Source: PLOWO2-12-38-17 sp963709355
GTDB taxonomy: Bacteria > Planctomycetota > Brocadiia > Brocadiales > Brocadiaceae
Length of the DNA stretch: 64,000 nt
Direction: 5' to 3'
Assembly: GCA_963709355.1 (NCBI GenBank)
Contig: CAVPVY010000005.1
Span: 1 to 64,000, forward strand
Shown here: one piece after another, positions 50,094-59,786 of the stretch
Layout: each line of letters opens with the position of its first letter
How positions within the stretch are numbered: the first letter of the stretch is position 1
Program-made: the position numbers and the translations under genes
Notes under the pieces: model-generated
Told to the model about the DNA's origin: nothing
Database searches by the model: none
The model's input: the letters and a program-made list of their open reading frames with translations, nothing else

Positions 50094-52640
50094 TCAACGT
50101 TGCCACAGGATTCGAGCGGCTTCCAGGGGAACCGCAACGCCGGAGTAGTATGGTATCACTCGCGCTGTATAGTCTGTCGCCGGGCGGTAACCAGAAACAG
50201 CCGCGCTGTAAACGTAGCCGCCCGACGCACCAGCCAGTTGCCGGACGCGCTTCATCTTCTGCCGTACTGGTGCGCCGCCGTTCGTTCCGTCGGCATAAAG
50301 CTCCACCTGCACCGACTTCGGATCGATGTCATTGAGATACACCTCTGCCTCAAAGATGTGCTGGGCCGCATTTGTCTGTACCTTCACGTCGCCAAAGCGT
50401 AGAGTGACCCATTTCTCTTTCAGAGTATGTCCCCAATTAACTATGTTTCTGCCCACTGCGCCTTTATCGGCAGCGCGCTCACGGTAGGCTAACGCAGCCT
50501 GGAGGTAGTGTTGCTCGGTATATTCGCGCACCGTGCGGTTGGCGGAGAAGCGCGGTGTCAACTGCGCCATGCTTTTCCGCATTCGCGCCACCCAGGCCGT
50601 GGGAATGCCATTATCGTCGCGGGTATAAAACTCCGGGATTACCTCTCGCTCGAGCAGGTCGTAAAGCGCAGCGACTTCGACCGCATCCCAGGCGGGGTAG
50701 TCGTCATGTTCCTGGCCATTCCCCAATGCCCATCCCACCTCAGGTGTGTAAGCCTCTGCCCACCAGCCGTCCAGTACCGAGAGATTGATCCCTCCATTGA
50801 CGAGCACCTTCATGCCGCTCGTTCCGCTCGCCTCCCAAGGTCGCCGCGGTGTGTTGATCCAAACGTCCACCCCCTGCACCAGGTGTTCTGTCAATCGCAT
50901 GTCGTAGTCGCTGAGGAAGATCACATGGGAGCGAGCCTCGGGCCGCCGGATGAAACGCGTCCATTCCTGGATCAGGGCCTGCCCAGCCTGGTCTGCCGGA
51001 TGGGCCTTGCCGGCAATGATGAGTTGCACAGGGCGCTGAAGATTGGTTAATAGACGAAGCAGTCGCTCCGGATCGTGCAGCAGCAGGTTTGGTCTCTTGT
51101 AGGCTGCAAAGCGGCGTGCAAAGCCCAGAGTCAATGCGTTTGGATCAAATAAATGTTTCGCCCCCTCAACCGCCTCGGGAGATCCGCCAGAGCCGGCAAG
51201 TTGCCTGGACAATCGCTTGCGAGCGTATTCAACAAGAGACTTGCTGGCGGCGATGCGAAATTGCCAGAGCCCGACGTCGGAGACGCAACGGATATCCTGT
51301 TCCAAGGTTTCAGTCGTACCCAGCCAGCGGTCCTTTCCACAGGCTTCCGTCCACAGATCATCAGCCGGGGCCGAGTCCCAAGTTGGCATGTGGACTCCGT
51401 TGGTCACGTGTCCGACTGGCACTTCGTCCGCTGGCCAGCGGGGAAAAAGAAGCTCAAAGAGGTGGCGGCTGACTTTTCCATGCAAGCGACTCACGCCATT
51501 AACCGCCCCGCTCCCGCGGACCGCCAGATATGCCATGTTGAAACTTTCCGACGAGTTGTTCGGGTTCTGGCGGCCCATGGCAAGCAAATCGTGGAGTGTA
51601 ATGCCGAGTTTCTGCTTGGCATACTTACCGAGGTATTGCTCGATGAGGGCCGGATCGAAACGGTCAAAGCCGGCAGCCACTGCCGTGTGGGTGGTAAAGA
51701 GGTTCCCTGCTCTCGTGACGGCCAGCGCGACTTCGAAGGGCTGCACGGTCTCTTGCATGAAACTGTGGGCGCGTTCCAACACGGCAAAGGCCGCATGTCC
51801 TTCATTCAGATGACAGACTTCCGGCTGGATGCCAAGCGCACCAAGCAATCGCCATCCGCCTATCCCGAGAAGCAGTTCTTGCTTAAGGCGCAGCTCCGGC
51901 CCACCGCCATACAGCTCACTGGTAATCCCTCGATGAGCGGGGAAGTTCGCCGAGTCATTACTGTCCAGCAGGAAAAGCTTCACTCTGCCAACCTGGACCT
52001 GCCAGGCGCGCACCCAGACCGAGTAACCAGGTAAGGCGATCTCCAACCGCAACCATTCGCCGTTCGATTGCCGCAAAGGCGTGATCGGCAACTGTCCGGG
52101 GTCGTTATATGGGAATAGGGCTTGTTGCGCTCCGTCCTTGTCGATCACCTGACGAAAATAGCCTTGCTGGTACAGCAGTCCCACTCCGACCACTGGCACG
52201 CCTAAGTCGCTGTAAGTTTTGAGCTGATCACCGGCCACGTTGCCGAGCCCGCCTGAGTAAATGGGAAGTGCTTCGCTCAACATAAATTCCATGCTGAAAT
52301 AAGCGGCGCAAGTAAGGGAACCCTGCGAATGATTCTGCTGAAACCACGCTGGAGTCTCCACCTCTTGCCGCCTGGTCTGCACCAAGCCATCAACGTTTTT
52401 GCGAAAAACTGGATCGGCCAACACGCGCTCAATCTGGTCGCGAGAGACCGTCTGCAAAACAACCCATGGGTTATGCGTGAGTTCCCACAGGGCAGGATCA
52501 AGCTGCCGCCACACTTTGTCGGTAGCATGATTCCACGACCAGCACATATCTAGGGCCAGCTCTGCCAGGGAATTGAATCCATCGATTTCGGTGGGTAAAA
52601 AATCCCTGAACAAACTGCTGGTGTGTGAATGAGTGTTCAT
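50094..52640 (-). CDS. glgP: Alpha-glucan (glycogen) phosphorylase, Thermus/archaeal-type
   Basis: GlgP releases glucose-1-phosphate from glycogen ends. This 848-residue enzyme belongs to the short phosphorylase class with the DUF3417 N-terminal domain (SLAELALDMCWSWNHATDKV). Further motifs are FSMEFMLSEALPIYSGGLGN (about residues 115-134), HLNEGHAAFAVLERAHSF and VTNGVHMPTWDSAPADDLW. The PLP-binding region is EASGTSGMKVLVNGGINLSV, with the lysine near 608. It is GC-rich like the pgm gene whose stop overlaps its start by one base, so the two are co-translated and pass glucose-1-phosphate to glucose-6-phosphate. It complements GlgB, MalQ and GH57 from the AT-rich block. Confidence 0.93.
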   Translation of the reverse strand: MNTHSHTSSLFRDFLPTEIDGFNSLAELALDMCWSWNHATDKVWRQLDPALWELTHNPWVVLQTVSRDQIERVLADPVFRKNVDGLVQTRRQEVETPAWFQQNHSQGSLTCAAYFSMEFMLSEALPIYSGGLGNVAGDQLKTYSDLGVPVVGVGLLYQQGYFRQVIDKDGAQQALFPYNDPGQLPITPLRQSNGEWLRLEIALPGYSVWVRAWQVQVGRVKLFLLDSNDSANFPAHRGITSELYGGGPELRLKQELLLGIGGWRLLGALGIQPEVCHLNEGHAAFAVLERAHSFMQETVQPFEVALAVTRAGNLFTTHTAVAAGFDRFDPALIEQYLGKYAKQKLGITLHDLLAMGRQNPNNSSESFNMAYLAVRGSGAVNGVSRLHGKVSRHLFELLFPRWPADEVPVGHVTNGVHMPTWDSAPADDLWTEACGKDRWLGTTETLEQDIRCVSDVGLWQFRIAASKSLVEYARKRLSRQLAGSGGSPEAVEGAKHLFDPNALTLGFARRFAAYKRPNLLLHDPERLLRLLTNLQRPVQLIIAGKAHPADQAGQALIQEWTRFIRRPEARSHVIFLSDYDMRLTEHLVQGVDVWINTPRRPWEASGTSGMKVLVNGGINLSVLDGWWAEAYTPEVGWALGNGQEHDDYPAWDAVEVAALYDLLEREVIPEFYTRDDNGIPTAWVARMRKSMAQLTPRFSANRTVREYTEQHYLQAALAYRERAADKGAVGRNIVNWGHTLKEKWVTLRFGDVKVQTNAAQHIFEAEVYLNDIDPKSVQVELYADGTNGGAPVRQKMKRVRQLAGASGGYVYSAAVSGYRPATDYTARVIPYYSGVAVPLEAARILWQR

Positions 52641-54331
52641 TATTTCTTCTCCGAATTAGTTTTGCCTGCAGGTCCTGACTTCTGCGGTGCCGCAGCCAAA
52701 GCATTGTTGACGATTGTTTGGGCTTCCTCCAGGATGCGGCGAAGATGATCCGCTCCCCGGAAGCTCTCTGCATATATCTTGTAGATATTCTCGGTACCTG
52801 ACGGACGCGCCGCAAACCATCCGCTCTTTGCTATTACCTTCAACCCGCCTATGGGCGCGCCGTTACCCGGCGCGCAGGTGAGGACAGTCTGGATTTTTTC
52901 CCCCGCTAGGTCTGTGCGCCGGACATGCTGCGGTGAGAGTTTCTCCAACATTTCTTTTTGATCAGGGGTGGCTGGTGCTTCCAGGCGATCATAAACAGGT
53001 TCACCTAACTCGCGTGTGAGTTCGTGGTATAGTTCTCCGGGATCGCGGCCCATTTTTGCCGTTATCTCCGCAGCAAGTAAAGCAGGGACGATTCCATCTT
53101 TATCCGTTGTCCAGGCGCTGCCATCCAAGCGGACGAAAGACGCCCCTGCGCTCTCTTCCCCACCGAAGCCAAGCGAACCGTAGAGTAAACCATCAACGAA
53201 CCATTTGAAGCCAACCGGCACCTCATAGAGCTTTCGCCCAAGTTTCGCAGTGATGCGATCAATCATCTGACTGCTTACCACCGTCTTGCCGACCGCCGCT
53301 TCCTTACGCCACTTCGGTCGGTGTTGAAAAAGGTAGAGTATGGCGACCGAAAGGTAGTGATTGGGCGAAAGCAGTCCAGTACTCCTGGTGACAATTCCGT
53401 GCCGGTCATGGTCTGTGTCACAGGCAAAGGCAATATCGAAGCGATCTTTTAAATCAATCAACCTTTGCATCGCATTAGGCGAGGACGGATCCATGCGGAT
53501 CTGGCCGTCCCAATCTACCGTCATGAAACGAAAGGTAGGATCGACTGCCTCGTTGACAACTGTCAGGTTCAACCCGTATCGCTCAGCAATCGTCCCCCAG
53601 TAGTGGACGCCGGCGCCGCCGAGCGGATCCACACCCATACTAATCTTAGCGCCACGAATGGTGTTCATGTCGATCACATTGCCGAGATCACTCACATAAG
53701 CATCGAGGTAATTATGCCGGTGCGTCGTACTGGCTCGAATGGCCTTCTCAAAAGGAATCCTTTTTACATCCTGAAGGTCTCTCTCAAGAAATTCATTCGA
53801 CTTCGCTTCAATCCAACCGGTGATATCGGTTGCAGCCGGCCCGCCATTAGGAGGATTGTACTTAAAACCTCCGTCATGAGGCGGATTATGCGAAGGGGTG
53901 ATCACTATGCCATCGGCAAGTCCTGTCTTGCGCCCGCGGTTGTACGTGATAATAGCATGAGAAATAACAGGGGTTGGGGTGTATTCATCTTTCTCCGCAA
54001 TCATGACTTCCACCCCATTAGCTGCCAATACCTCAAGTGCACTTGATAGTGCCGGAACGGAGAGTGCATGCGTGTCCATGCCGATAAACAGAGGGCCATT
54101 TATTTTTTGCTGATTGCGGTAGATACAAATGGCCTGACTGATGGCAAGAATGTGCCTTTCGTTGAATGCTTTGTTGAATGCTGAGCCTCGATGCCCTGAG
54201 GTGCCGAACGCAACCCGTTGCGCCGAAACTTTCGGATCGGGCACTTCGGTATAATAAGCCGTGATGAGTTTGGGTACGTTGACAAGCATAGATGCTTCGG
54301 TAGGTTTTCCTGCACAAGGACTTACTTTCAT
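52640..54331 (-). CDS. pgm: Phosphoglucomutase (alpha-D-glucose phosphate-specific)
   Basis: This enzyme interconverts glucose-1- and glucose-6-phosphate. The roughly 563-residue protein has the family N-terminus SPCAGKPTEASMLVNVPKLI and VAFGTSGHRGSAFNKAFNER. The catalytic phosphoserine loop is GIVITPSHNPPHDGGFKYNP (about residue 142). The metal loop is FACDTDHDRHGIVTRS (about 305), and the sugar- and phosphate-binding loops are GFGGEESAGASFVRLDGSAW and ARPSGTENIYKIYAESF. I place the start at ATG 54331 after GGGAGAG because this matches the usual family start. The frame is open to 54370 but would begin inside the acetate kinase relic. It lies immediately upstream of glgP and is equally GC-rich. 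Confidence 0.93.
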   Translation of the reverse strand: MKVSPCAGKPTEASMLVNVPKLITAYYTEVPDPKVSAQRVAFGTSGHRGSAFNKAFNERHILAISQAICIYRNQQKINGPLFIGMDTHALSVPALSSALEVLAANGVEVMIAEKDEYTPTPVISHAIITYNRGRKTGLADGIVITPSHNPPHDGGFKYNPPNGGPAATDITGWIEAKSNEFLERDLQDVKRIPFEKAIRASTTHRHNYLDAYVSDLGNVIDMNTIRGAKISMGVDPLGGAGVHYWGTIAERYGLNLTVVNEAVDPTFRFMTVDWDGQIRMDPSSPNAMQRLIDLKDRFDIAFACDTDHDRHGIVTRSTGLLSPNHYLSVAILYLFQHRPKWRKEAAVGKTVVSSQMIDRITAKLGRKLYEVPVGFKWFVDGLLYGSLGFGGEESAGASFVRLDGSAWTTDKDGIVPALLAAEITAKMGRDPGELYHELTRELGEPVYDRLEAPATPDQKEMLEKLSPQHVRRTDLAGEKIQTVLTCAPGNGAPIGGLKVIAKSGWFAARPSGTENIYKIYAESFRGADHLRRILEEAQTIVNNALAAAPQKSGPAGKTNSEKK

Positions 54332-54341
54332 GACTCTCCCG

Positions 54342-54626
54342 TCAAATGCCATGGTTACGTGGTCCTCCATTGACTACGCGATGTCCGATGGCCTCGATTG
54401 TATTAGATTGGTATCGCTGATTGAGATAATCGATTAACCAAAGTACCGCCACGCTGTAATCCGAGGCTTTAATTAAAAATGTCTCTTGTTTGTTTATGGT
54501 GATGTCAAAGAAACTTGCAGCGGTGCAGCTAAGCCCGATGCGTTCCAATTCGCCATACAGCTTACGTTTCAGAGGATTTTCCCTCTGGTACAGAGCCAAA
54601 TTGATATTAGAAGATCCACCATTCAC
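54342..54626 (-). pseudogene. Acetate kinase N-terminal relic
   Basis: About 90 codons match the acetate kinase N-terminus: VNGGSSNINLALYQRENPLK (the phosphate-binding NGGSS motif), KLYGELERIGLSC, and IEAIGHRVVNGG, after which the reading stops at 54342. The remaining 300 or so residues are absent and the pgm gene follows directly. With the phosphoketolase relic at 45813 it suggests that a phosphoketolase-acetate kinase pathway was once encoded in this block. Confidence 0.75.
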
Positions 54627-54722
54627 CGCGAGGTGATATTTTTATTCCTACCTCATGGTGCAAGGTCCTTCTGCTTCAAGACGCCTTGTATCTTCCTTCC
54701 GTTGGCATCTGCGAATCAATAA

Positions 54723-56129
54723 TCATAGTTTTATTACGTCTCCAGGCCCTGGGATCTCAACGGATTGGAAATCCTGGGCACTAAGCTTCGTCTTCAAAGT
54801 CTCCTGAGATTTTGGTTCTCCATGCACAAGAATGACTTTCTCTAGATGCCCTTTACCCCGAAGGGCATCAGCAAAGCGAAGCAATCCATTCTGATCTGCG
54901 TGGCCAGAGAAACCGTTCAGAACAACCACCTCGGCTTCGAGTCGGTGCATGACTCCATAAATTCGAACTTCAGGTTGCTTTTCAACCAATCTTCTTCCCA
55001 AGGTATGCTCCGCCTGATATCCAACGATAATAACGGTGTTCTTTGCGTCCTCTATCGTGGCAACGAGATGCTGCAGAATTCTGCCACCTTCGCACATACC
55101 GCTTGCTGAAATTACAATGGAGGGCTCGTTTGACGAAGAGACTGTCTTCGAATCTTCAACACTTGAAATATACTTTAAGTCTGGAAATTCAAAGGGCGAA
55201 TTTTCACTATGAAGAAGGGTAAAGGTTTCAGTGTCGTAACACTCCGGGTGCAGCTTGAAGACGTCCGTCAGTTTCACGGTGAGCGGAGAATCAACGTACA
55301 CAGGAATTGAAGGAATCCGCTTTTGGTTATGTAGTTTCTTGAGCGCATAGATGATCTCCTGGGCACGCTCCAGAGCAAAGGATGGAATGACAATTTTTCC
55401 GCCCCTTTTAACGGTGCGATTGATCACTTTAGCCAATGCCTCAGTCGTTAGTTCAATGGGGTCGTGAAGCCTGTCTCCATAAGTGCTTTCTGTCAGGAGA
55501 CATGAGATCCCATCTGGAATTTCTGGGTCTCGCAAAATGGGAAGATGCTTGCGACCTAAGTCACCTGTAAAAGCGAGACGCCTTTTTTGATCGTCGTCTT
55601 CGATGTCTAGAACGGATATAGCACTTCCTAAGACGTGTCCAGCATCAAAAAATGTCAGTGAAATGCCTGGAGCAATGGTCTGGTTTCTATGATAGGGGAT
55701 TCCTATAATTTGCGATAGTGTGCCTATCACATCATTTTGGTCATATAGTGGTTCGACGGGATCGAGATGCTTAACACCGCGCGAGATGAGTTTTTGAATG
55801 TGTTCGGCATCACCCTTCATGATCCATGCTGTATCCATCAACATGGGTGAGCAAAGATCGCGAGTGGCAGGTGTTGTGTAGATCGGACCGTGATAACCAT
55901 TTTTGAAAATGCATGGCAGAGCGCCCGAATGGTCGATATGGGCATGAGATAATACGATGGCATCGAGTTGTTTGCCATCTATTGAGAAATTTCGATTTTT
56001 CTCATAGGCCTCCTTGCGGTGCCCCTGGAACAAACCACAGTCTAGCAATACAGATGAGCGCGACGTGTGTAGTAAATGTTTAGATCCAGTGACTGTCTTT
56101 GCTGCACCTATAAATTCTAGCTCTATCAT
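54723..56129 (-). CDS. Beta-CASP metallo-beta-lactamase RNase/exonuclease
   Basis: This 468-residue cytoplasmic nuclease is of the CPSF73/YSH1-like type. The N-terminal metallo-beta-lactamase fold has IEFIGAAKTVTGSKHLL-like strands and the zinc motif LSHAHIDHSGALPCIFKNGY (about residues 58-77). The beta-CASP insert shows VIPSFALERAQEIIYALKKL (about 245) and VYVDSPLTVKLTDVF. SASGMCEGGRILQHLVATIE and the C-terminal GFSGHADQNGLLRFADALRG and VILVHGEPKSQETLKTKLSA complete the motifs. The length is typical of bacterial members. It overlaps the LOG gene stop by four bases. The function is probably RNA processing or decay; its link to the sugar genes is unclear. Confidence 0.88.
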   Translation of the reverse strand: MIELEFIGAAKTVTGSKHLLHTSRSSVLLDCGLFQGHRKEAYEKNRNFSIDGKQLDAIVLSHAHIDHSGALPCIFKNGYHGPIYTTPATRDLCSPMLMDTAWIMKGDAEHIQKLISRGVKHLDPVEPLYDQNDVIGTLSQIIGIPYHRNQTIAPGISLTFFDAGHVLGSAISVLDIEDDDQKRRLAFTGDLGRKHLPILRDPEIPDGISCLLTESTYGDRLHDPIELTTEALAKVINRTVKRGGKIVIPSFALERAQEIIYALKKLHNQKRIPSIPVYVDSPLTVKLTDVFKLHPECYDTETFTLLHSENSPFEFPDLKYISSVEDSKTVSSSNEPSIVISASGMCEGGRILQHLVATIEDAKNTVIIVGYQAEHTLGRRLVEKQPEVRIYGVMHRLEAEVVVLNGFSGHADQNGLLRFADALRGKGHLEKVILVHGEPKSQETLKTKLSAQDFQSVEIPGPGDVIKL

Positions 56130-56917
56130 TGTGGAGCATCCTCAATTCTACATTTTGAAAACTTCTCCTTCGCGATCGCGGGGTAAACCGCCTCTTTTTC
56201 TTTCGGTAGGCGATTTTTGAGCAGTTCAAATGCTGTTTGAACATCGTCTACGCGATGAATAAGATTTAAGTCTTTAGTGTCGATCATCCCGTGCTTCACG
56301 AGCGAATCGAAATTGATCACTTCTTTCCAATACTCCGAGCCGTAGAGAAGAATGAGAATGTCTCGGTCAAGTTTTTGCGTCTGAGCCAGTGTTAGCATCT
56401 CCATAAACTCATCTAACGTCCCGAACCCTCCAGGAAACACAATGAGCGCTCGTGCTAAATGCGTAAACCATAGTTTGCGCATAAAAAAGTAATGAAACTC
56501 AAATAAGAGTGCTGGGGTGACGTAAGGGTTCGGGCGCTGTTCGTGAGGCAGACCTATGTTGAAGCCAATGGTGCTCCCACCGGCATCCGCAGCGCCTCGA
56601 TTTGCCGCTTCCATAATACCACCTCCTCCACCAGAACAGATTACAAATCTTTTTGAGCCTGCCATATCGCGGGCCCACTCACTCAGAAGTCGTGCCAGCA
56701 AGCGGGCGTCTTTGTAATATCGTCCTAGTGGTCCGTCTTCTTTCATTCTGGCAGATCCAAAGAAAACGATTGTGTCATGAATCCCTTCCCGTTGAAGTCG
56801 GTAAAGCGGTTCAAGGTACTCGGCTAGAATGCGAAGAGGTCTTCCGTCGTCGCTGTCGAGAAATATTTGATTATGATAAGCAGGTTCAGCAGCAATTGGT
56901 TCATCAGGGTGATTCAT
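56126..56917 (-). CDS. LOG-family phosphoribohydrolase-like protein
   Basis: This protein of about 263 residues belongs to the LOG/YgdH family (cytokinin riboside 5'-monophosphate phosphoribohydrolase or nucleotide hydrolase). The family start NHPDEPIAAEPAYHNQIFLD is followed by IVFFGSARM, the substrate loop FVICSGGGGGIMEAANRGAA, and the signature LIVFPGGFGTLDEFMEMLTL. The start at 56917 is preceded by AAGGAGGG at ideal distance. An open frame continues upstream to 57454, but that part is ATP synthase beta sequence and not part of this protein. Its stop overlaps the beta-CASP nuclease start, implying co-translation. Confidence 0.87.
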   Translation of the reverse strand: MNHPDEPIAAEPAYHNQIFLDSDDGRPLRILAEYLEPLYRLQREGIHDTIVFFGSARMKEDGPLGRYYKDARLLARLLSEWARDMAGSKRFVICSGGGGGIMEAANRGAADAGGSTIGFNIGLPHEQRPNPYVTPALLFEFHYFFMRKLWFTHLARALIVFPGGFGTLDEFMEMLTLAQTQKLDRDILILLYGSEYWKEVINFDSLVKHGMIDTKDLNLIHRVDDVQTAFELLKNRLPKEKEAVYPAIAKEKFSKCRIEDAPQ

Positions 56918-57883
56918 AGTCCCTCCTTGGCTAAAGTAATAGAAACCCCTTTGTGTTGATACGATTCTTTCCTCCATTTCAGCAAGCTCAGAAAGGAGGG
57001 TCGGCTGGTAACCTACACGTGAGGAAAGCCTTCCCAAAAGCACAGACACCTCGTTGCCTGCCTGAACAAAGCGATAGACATTATCCATTAAGAAAAGGAT
57101 ATCATTTCCCAATTCATCCCTGAAGAATTCCGCTAAGGTAATTGCCGTTAACGGCGCTCGAAACCTTATCCCTGGGGATTCACACATCTGGCCAAATACG
57201 AGTATTGCGTTGGTTAAGATATCCTGCCTTTCCATTTCTCTCCAGAGTTCATGTCCTTCCCTCATTCTTTCTCCAACACCGCAAAATATAGATATCCCTG
57301 AATAAATCTTCACTATCTTATAAATGAATTCCATAAGCAACACGGTCTTCCTAACTCCCGCACCGCCGAAGAGACCAATTTTGCCGCCTTTGGGAAAAGG
57401 AGATAGAAGATCTATTATCTTTATGCCAGTCTCAAGTATCCCCGAAGCAGACATCTGTTATTCAAGAACGGGGGGTGACTTATGAATAGGTATTGATTTA
57501 TAATCTTCAATCGAAGGTTTACCATCTGTTGGCTCAGCAAAGACGTTAAACACCCTTCCTAGGCAATTCTTACTTACTGGGATTTTGAGCGAGCTGCCTG
57601 ATGAAATCACAGACATGCCCCTTTTCAGACTTTGCGTGAATCCAAGCGCAATAGCTTTTACCAATGTGCTGCTTATGTGGTCATGGACTTCAAGGAGGAT
57701 ATTTGTCCCATCCATTTTTTTCACAACAAGTGAATCGTTAATATTGGGCAGTACCCCGTTAAATTCTATTTCTATAACATCTCCATGAATAGTTGCTATT
57801 ATACCTTCCATATTATCTCTTGTATTTAAAGGTAAAGACATTATAAGCTGAAATTTACCTCTCGAACTCATTTTTTGCAACAA
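56918..57883 (-). pseudogene. N-ATPase-type ATP synthase beta subunit relic (atpD)
   Basis: This is the front two thirds of a beta subunit most like the alternative (N-type) F1F0-ATPase. The N-terminal barrel (IIATIHGDVIEIEFNGVLPN) and SVISSGSSLKIPVSKNCLGR reach an in-frame TAA at 57458-57460. Reading continues without a shift: ILETGIKIIDLLSPFPKGGK, the P-loop LFGGAGVRKTVLL, CGVGERMREGHELWREME, FLMDNVYRF and ELAEMEERIVSTQRG. The P-loop has R where the catalytic glycine should be (GxxGxGKT), and similarity ends about 30 bases before the LOG start. Nonsense codon, damaged P-loop and missing C-terminal domain show a dead gene. Confidence 0.85.
56921..56926 (-). promoter_or_regulatory. Ribosome binding site deciding the LOG gene start
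   Basis: GGAGGG lies four bases before ATG 56917 (CAAGGAGGGACT-ATG). It marks the real start of the LOG protein within a longer open frame that otherwise encodes an atpD fragment. Confidence 0.75.
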
Positions 57884-57888
57884 GTATT

Positions 57889-59111
57889 CTATAAATAAAC
57901 AACATCTTCAGGATGGTACATACAAAGAAACAAGAGCATGTAGTCCTTTAAATGACGGGTAAGGAGGAAGTTCTGCCTTACATGTTCACGTCCGTTTTCG
58001 CCAAGTCTTTTGGCGTATTCCGGACTGTTTAATAATTGTTTGATTGCAAAGGCCGCGCCGGCAACACTATGGCACAAGATGCCGCTATATTTGTGTTTGA
58101 CCTGTAAAGGAATTCCACCTGTGCTGGATGCAACAACGGGCTTTGCCTTCCATAGAGCCTCAGTTACGGTAAGCCCAAATCCTTCACGCAGTGATTTTTG
58201 CACGATGACGGTGGATGCCCTCTGGAGTGCATTAATCTCGATATCGCTGCCTGAAGGAATAGGGAGGATATGTATGTCAGGGTCATTTCCAGCTGTTTCT
58301 TTTGTTTCTGCAAAGACCTTCGTTGATTCCGGATCATCAGTAGCAGTCCCACCTGCAAGGATGAGTTGACAATCAAGCCGCTTCTTTACTAAACGATAAG
58401 CTTCAATAACACCAACGGGGTCTTTTAAATAGTCAAACCGTGAAACCTGTGTAATAATAGGCTTGTCTTTTGGGATGTGATATTTTTCTAACACATTATC
58501 TATGTTATCCTGTGGTAAATCTTTATTTTTGTCGCTTAAAGGGTCGATAGAAGGAGAAATTAAAAATTGCCGTATGGTAAGGGTTGTGAAAAAACCGGTG
58601 CAGAAAAAACCACACCATTATACTGATGAATAAATGGGATTAAAAAATCCCATATCTGTTTGTTGGGCGTTGAGATGTCTATATGACATCTCCATATCCA
58701 CTTGCTGTCGGGCTTTAATGGCTTTTTCCTAATCAGAGCAATAGGTTGCGGATCGTGGATAAATAAAATGTCTCCGTAAATATTGACTTCATCAATGTTC
58801 CTCTGGCTTGTCTCCATGAAGACTTCGAACATTTGTTGGGTAATTTCTTCAGATTTTCCATGAAGTGCATTGTGAAATTTTTTTGTGACATTGAAGAAAC
58901 TTTCGCCTCCTTTAATCAGATCCCATCGGGCATCTACCCCTAACTCCTGCAATAAAGGCACTATGCGATTAAGAATCTCTGCCACACCTCCACCCACCGC
59001 AGTGGAATTGATGTTCTGAATAACTTTTCCCTGAAGTTTACCTGCTAATATTCGCAATTCTTCTATAGTATCGGAACCAACGATAGGTTCGTAATCTGTT
59101 ATTTTTGGCAT
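57889..59111 (-). pseudogene. treT: Trehalose glycosyltransferring synthase (GT4), one frameshift
   Basis: TreT makes trehalose from NDP-glucose and glucose. The N-terminal half (59111-58560) has VIQNINSTAVGGGVAEILNR and LGVDARWDLIKGGESFFNVT, typical of TreT, with KWIWRCHIDISTPNKQIWDF. The frame ends at 58560 but resumes in another frame near 58580 as TIRQFLISPSIDPLSDKNKD, followed by the Rossmann domain: KPIITQVSRFDYLKDPVGVI, AGGTATDDPESTKVFAETKE, KSLREGFGLTVTEALWKAKP and STGGIPLQVKHKYSGILC. One lesion in about 400 codons is compatible either with a very recent mutation or with a sequencing error. If corrected, a full-length enzyme results. Confidence 0.82.
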
Positions 59112-59126
59112 TATTTTTATATAGAG

Positions 59127-59786
59127 TTATACTTTTAATTTAAGCGCGGTTGCAATCTTGTTCCCAAGCTCACGGGCTGCATCAAAAGCATCCCGTTGTT
59201 CTTCAAATGTGTTTACACCGACAGATTGCACCGTGGCTTCATTCCCGTAAATCATTTTTATGCCTGATGTTTTGCACTCGTTGCCGTAACCGCATTTTAT
59301 ACAGGGGACGTTCCCCAATATTCTAACCGTGCCTACAAAATTCATCCCTTCCTCCATCATATAAAACATGATTGCATTTATTGCCATATCGCACGCAGGT
59401 GGCAATGCTTTATTTGTGGCAGGAATTGCACAGGTAACGACTGCGCCTCCCGGCTTGCCTGCCATGAATCCGTGCTTGTGACGAAGGGGATAGAGTCTCT
59501 CAATGAATGCCTTCGTTTGTGAGTCTATGGAAGAATACGGCGTGTAGCAACCAATAATCAGGGCATCGGCCTCTTTTACCTTTTCTGCTAATAAAATTCC
59601 GTCATCATGCGTGTTTACACACCTGTTTGTATTTACACAACCGATACATGCCCTGCATGGGGTGAGCTTGTGCTCAACAAGTTTTATAAATTCTGTTTCG
59701 AGACCGGTGGCCTCCAGAGCCACTTTTAATGCCCTGTCTGTGTTGCTGTTGTAAATAGGAGATCCGGAAACACCCAGTACTTTCAT
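59127..59786 (-). CDS. Iron-sulfur flavoprotein (flavodoxin-fold)
   Basis: This 219-residue cytoplasmic redox protein belongs to the NADPH-dependent FMN reductase-like iron-sulfur flavoprotein family. The FMN phosphate loop is KVLGVSGSPIYNSNTDRAL (residues 2-20). The compact cysteine motif CRACIGCVNTNRC (about 48-60) would bind a 4Fe-4S cluster. A further LGNVPCIKCGYGNECKTSG with three cysteines follows near residue 165, which may be an extra site. GGAVVTCAIPATNKALPPAC is also conserved-looking. It lies just upstream of treT (15 bases). Its electron partner is unknown. Confidence 0.8.
   Translation of the reverse strand: MKVLGVSGSPIYNSNTDRALKVALEATGLETEFIKLVEHKLTPCRACIGCVNTNRCVNTHDDGILLAEKVKEADALIIGCYTPYSSIDSQTKAFIERLYPLRHKHGFMAGKPGGAVVTCAIPATNKALPPACDMAINAIMFYMMEEGMNFVGTVRILGNVPCIKCGYGNECKTSGIKMIYGNEATVQSVGVNTFEEQRDAFDAARELGNKIATALKLKV

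Noticed and set aside
51089..52034. Plus-strand frame of 293 codons opposite glgP
   Set aside because: Again antisense to a GC-rich conserved gene; arginine/proline-rich with no domain.
56126..57454. A 442-residue ATPase-LOG fusion protein
   Set aside because: The ATPase part lacks a functional P-loop, is preceded by an in-frame stop, and a strong ribosome site starts the LOG protein at 56917.
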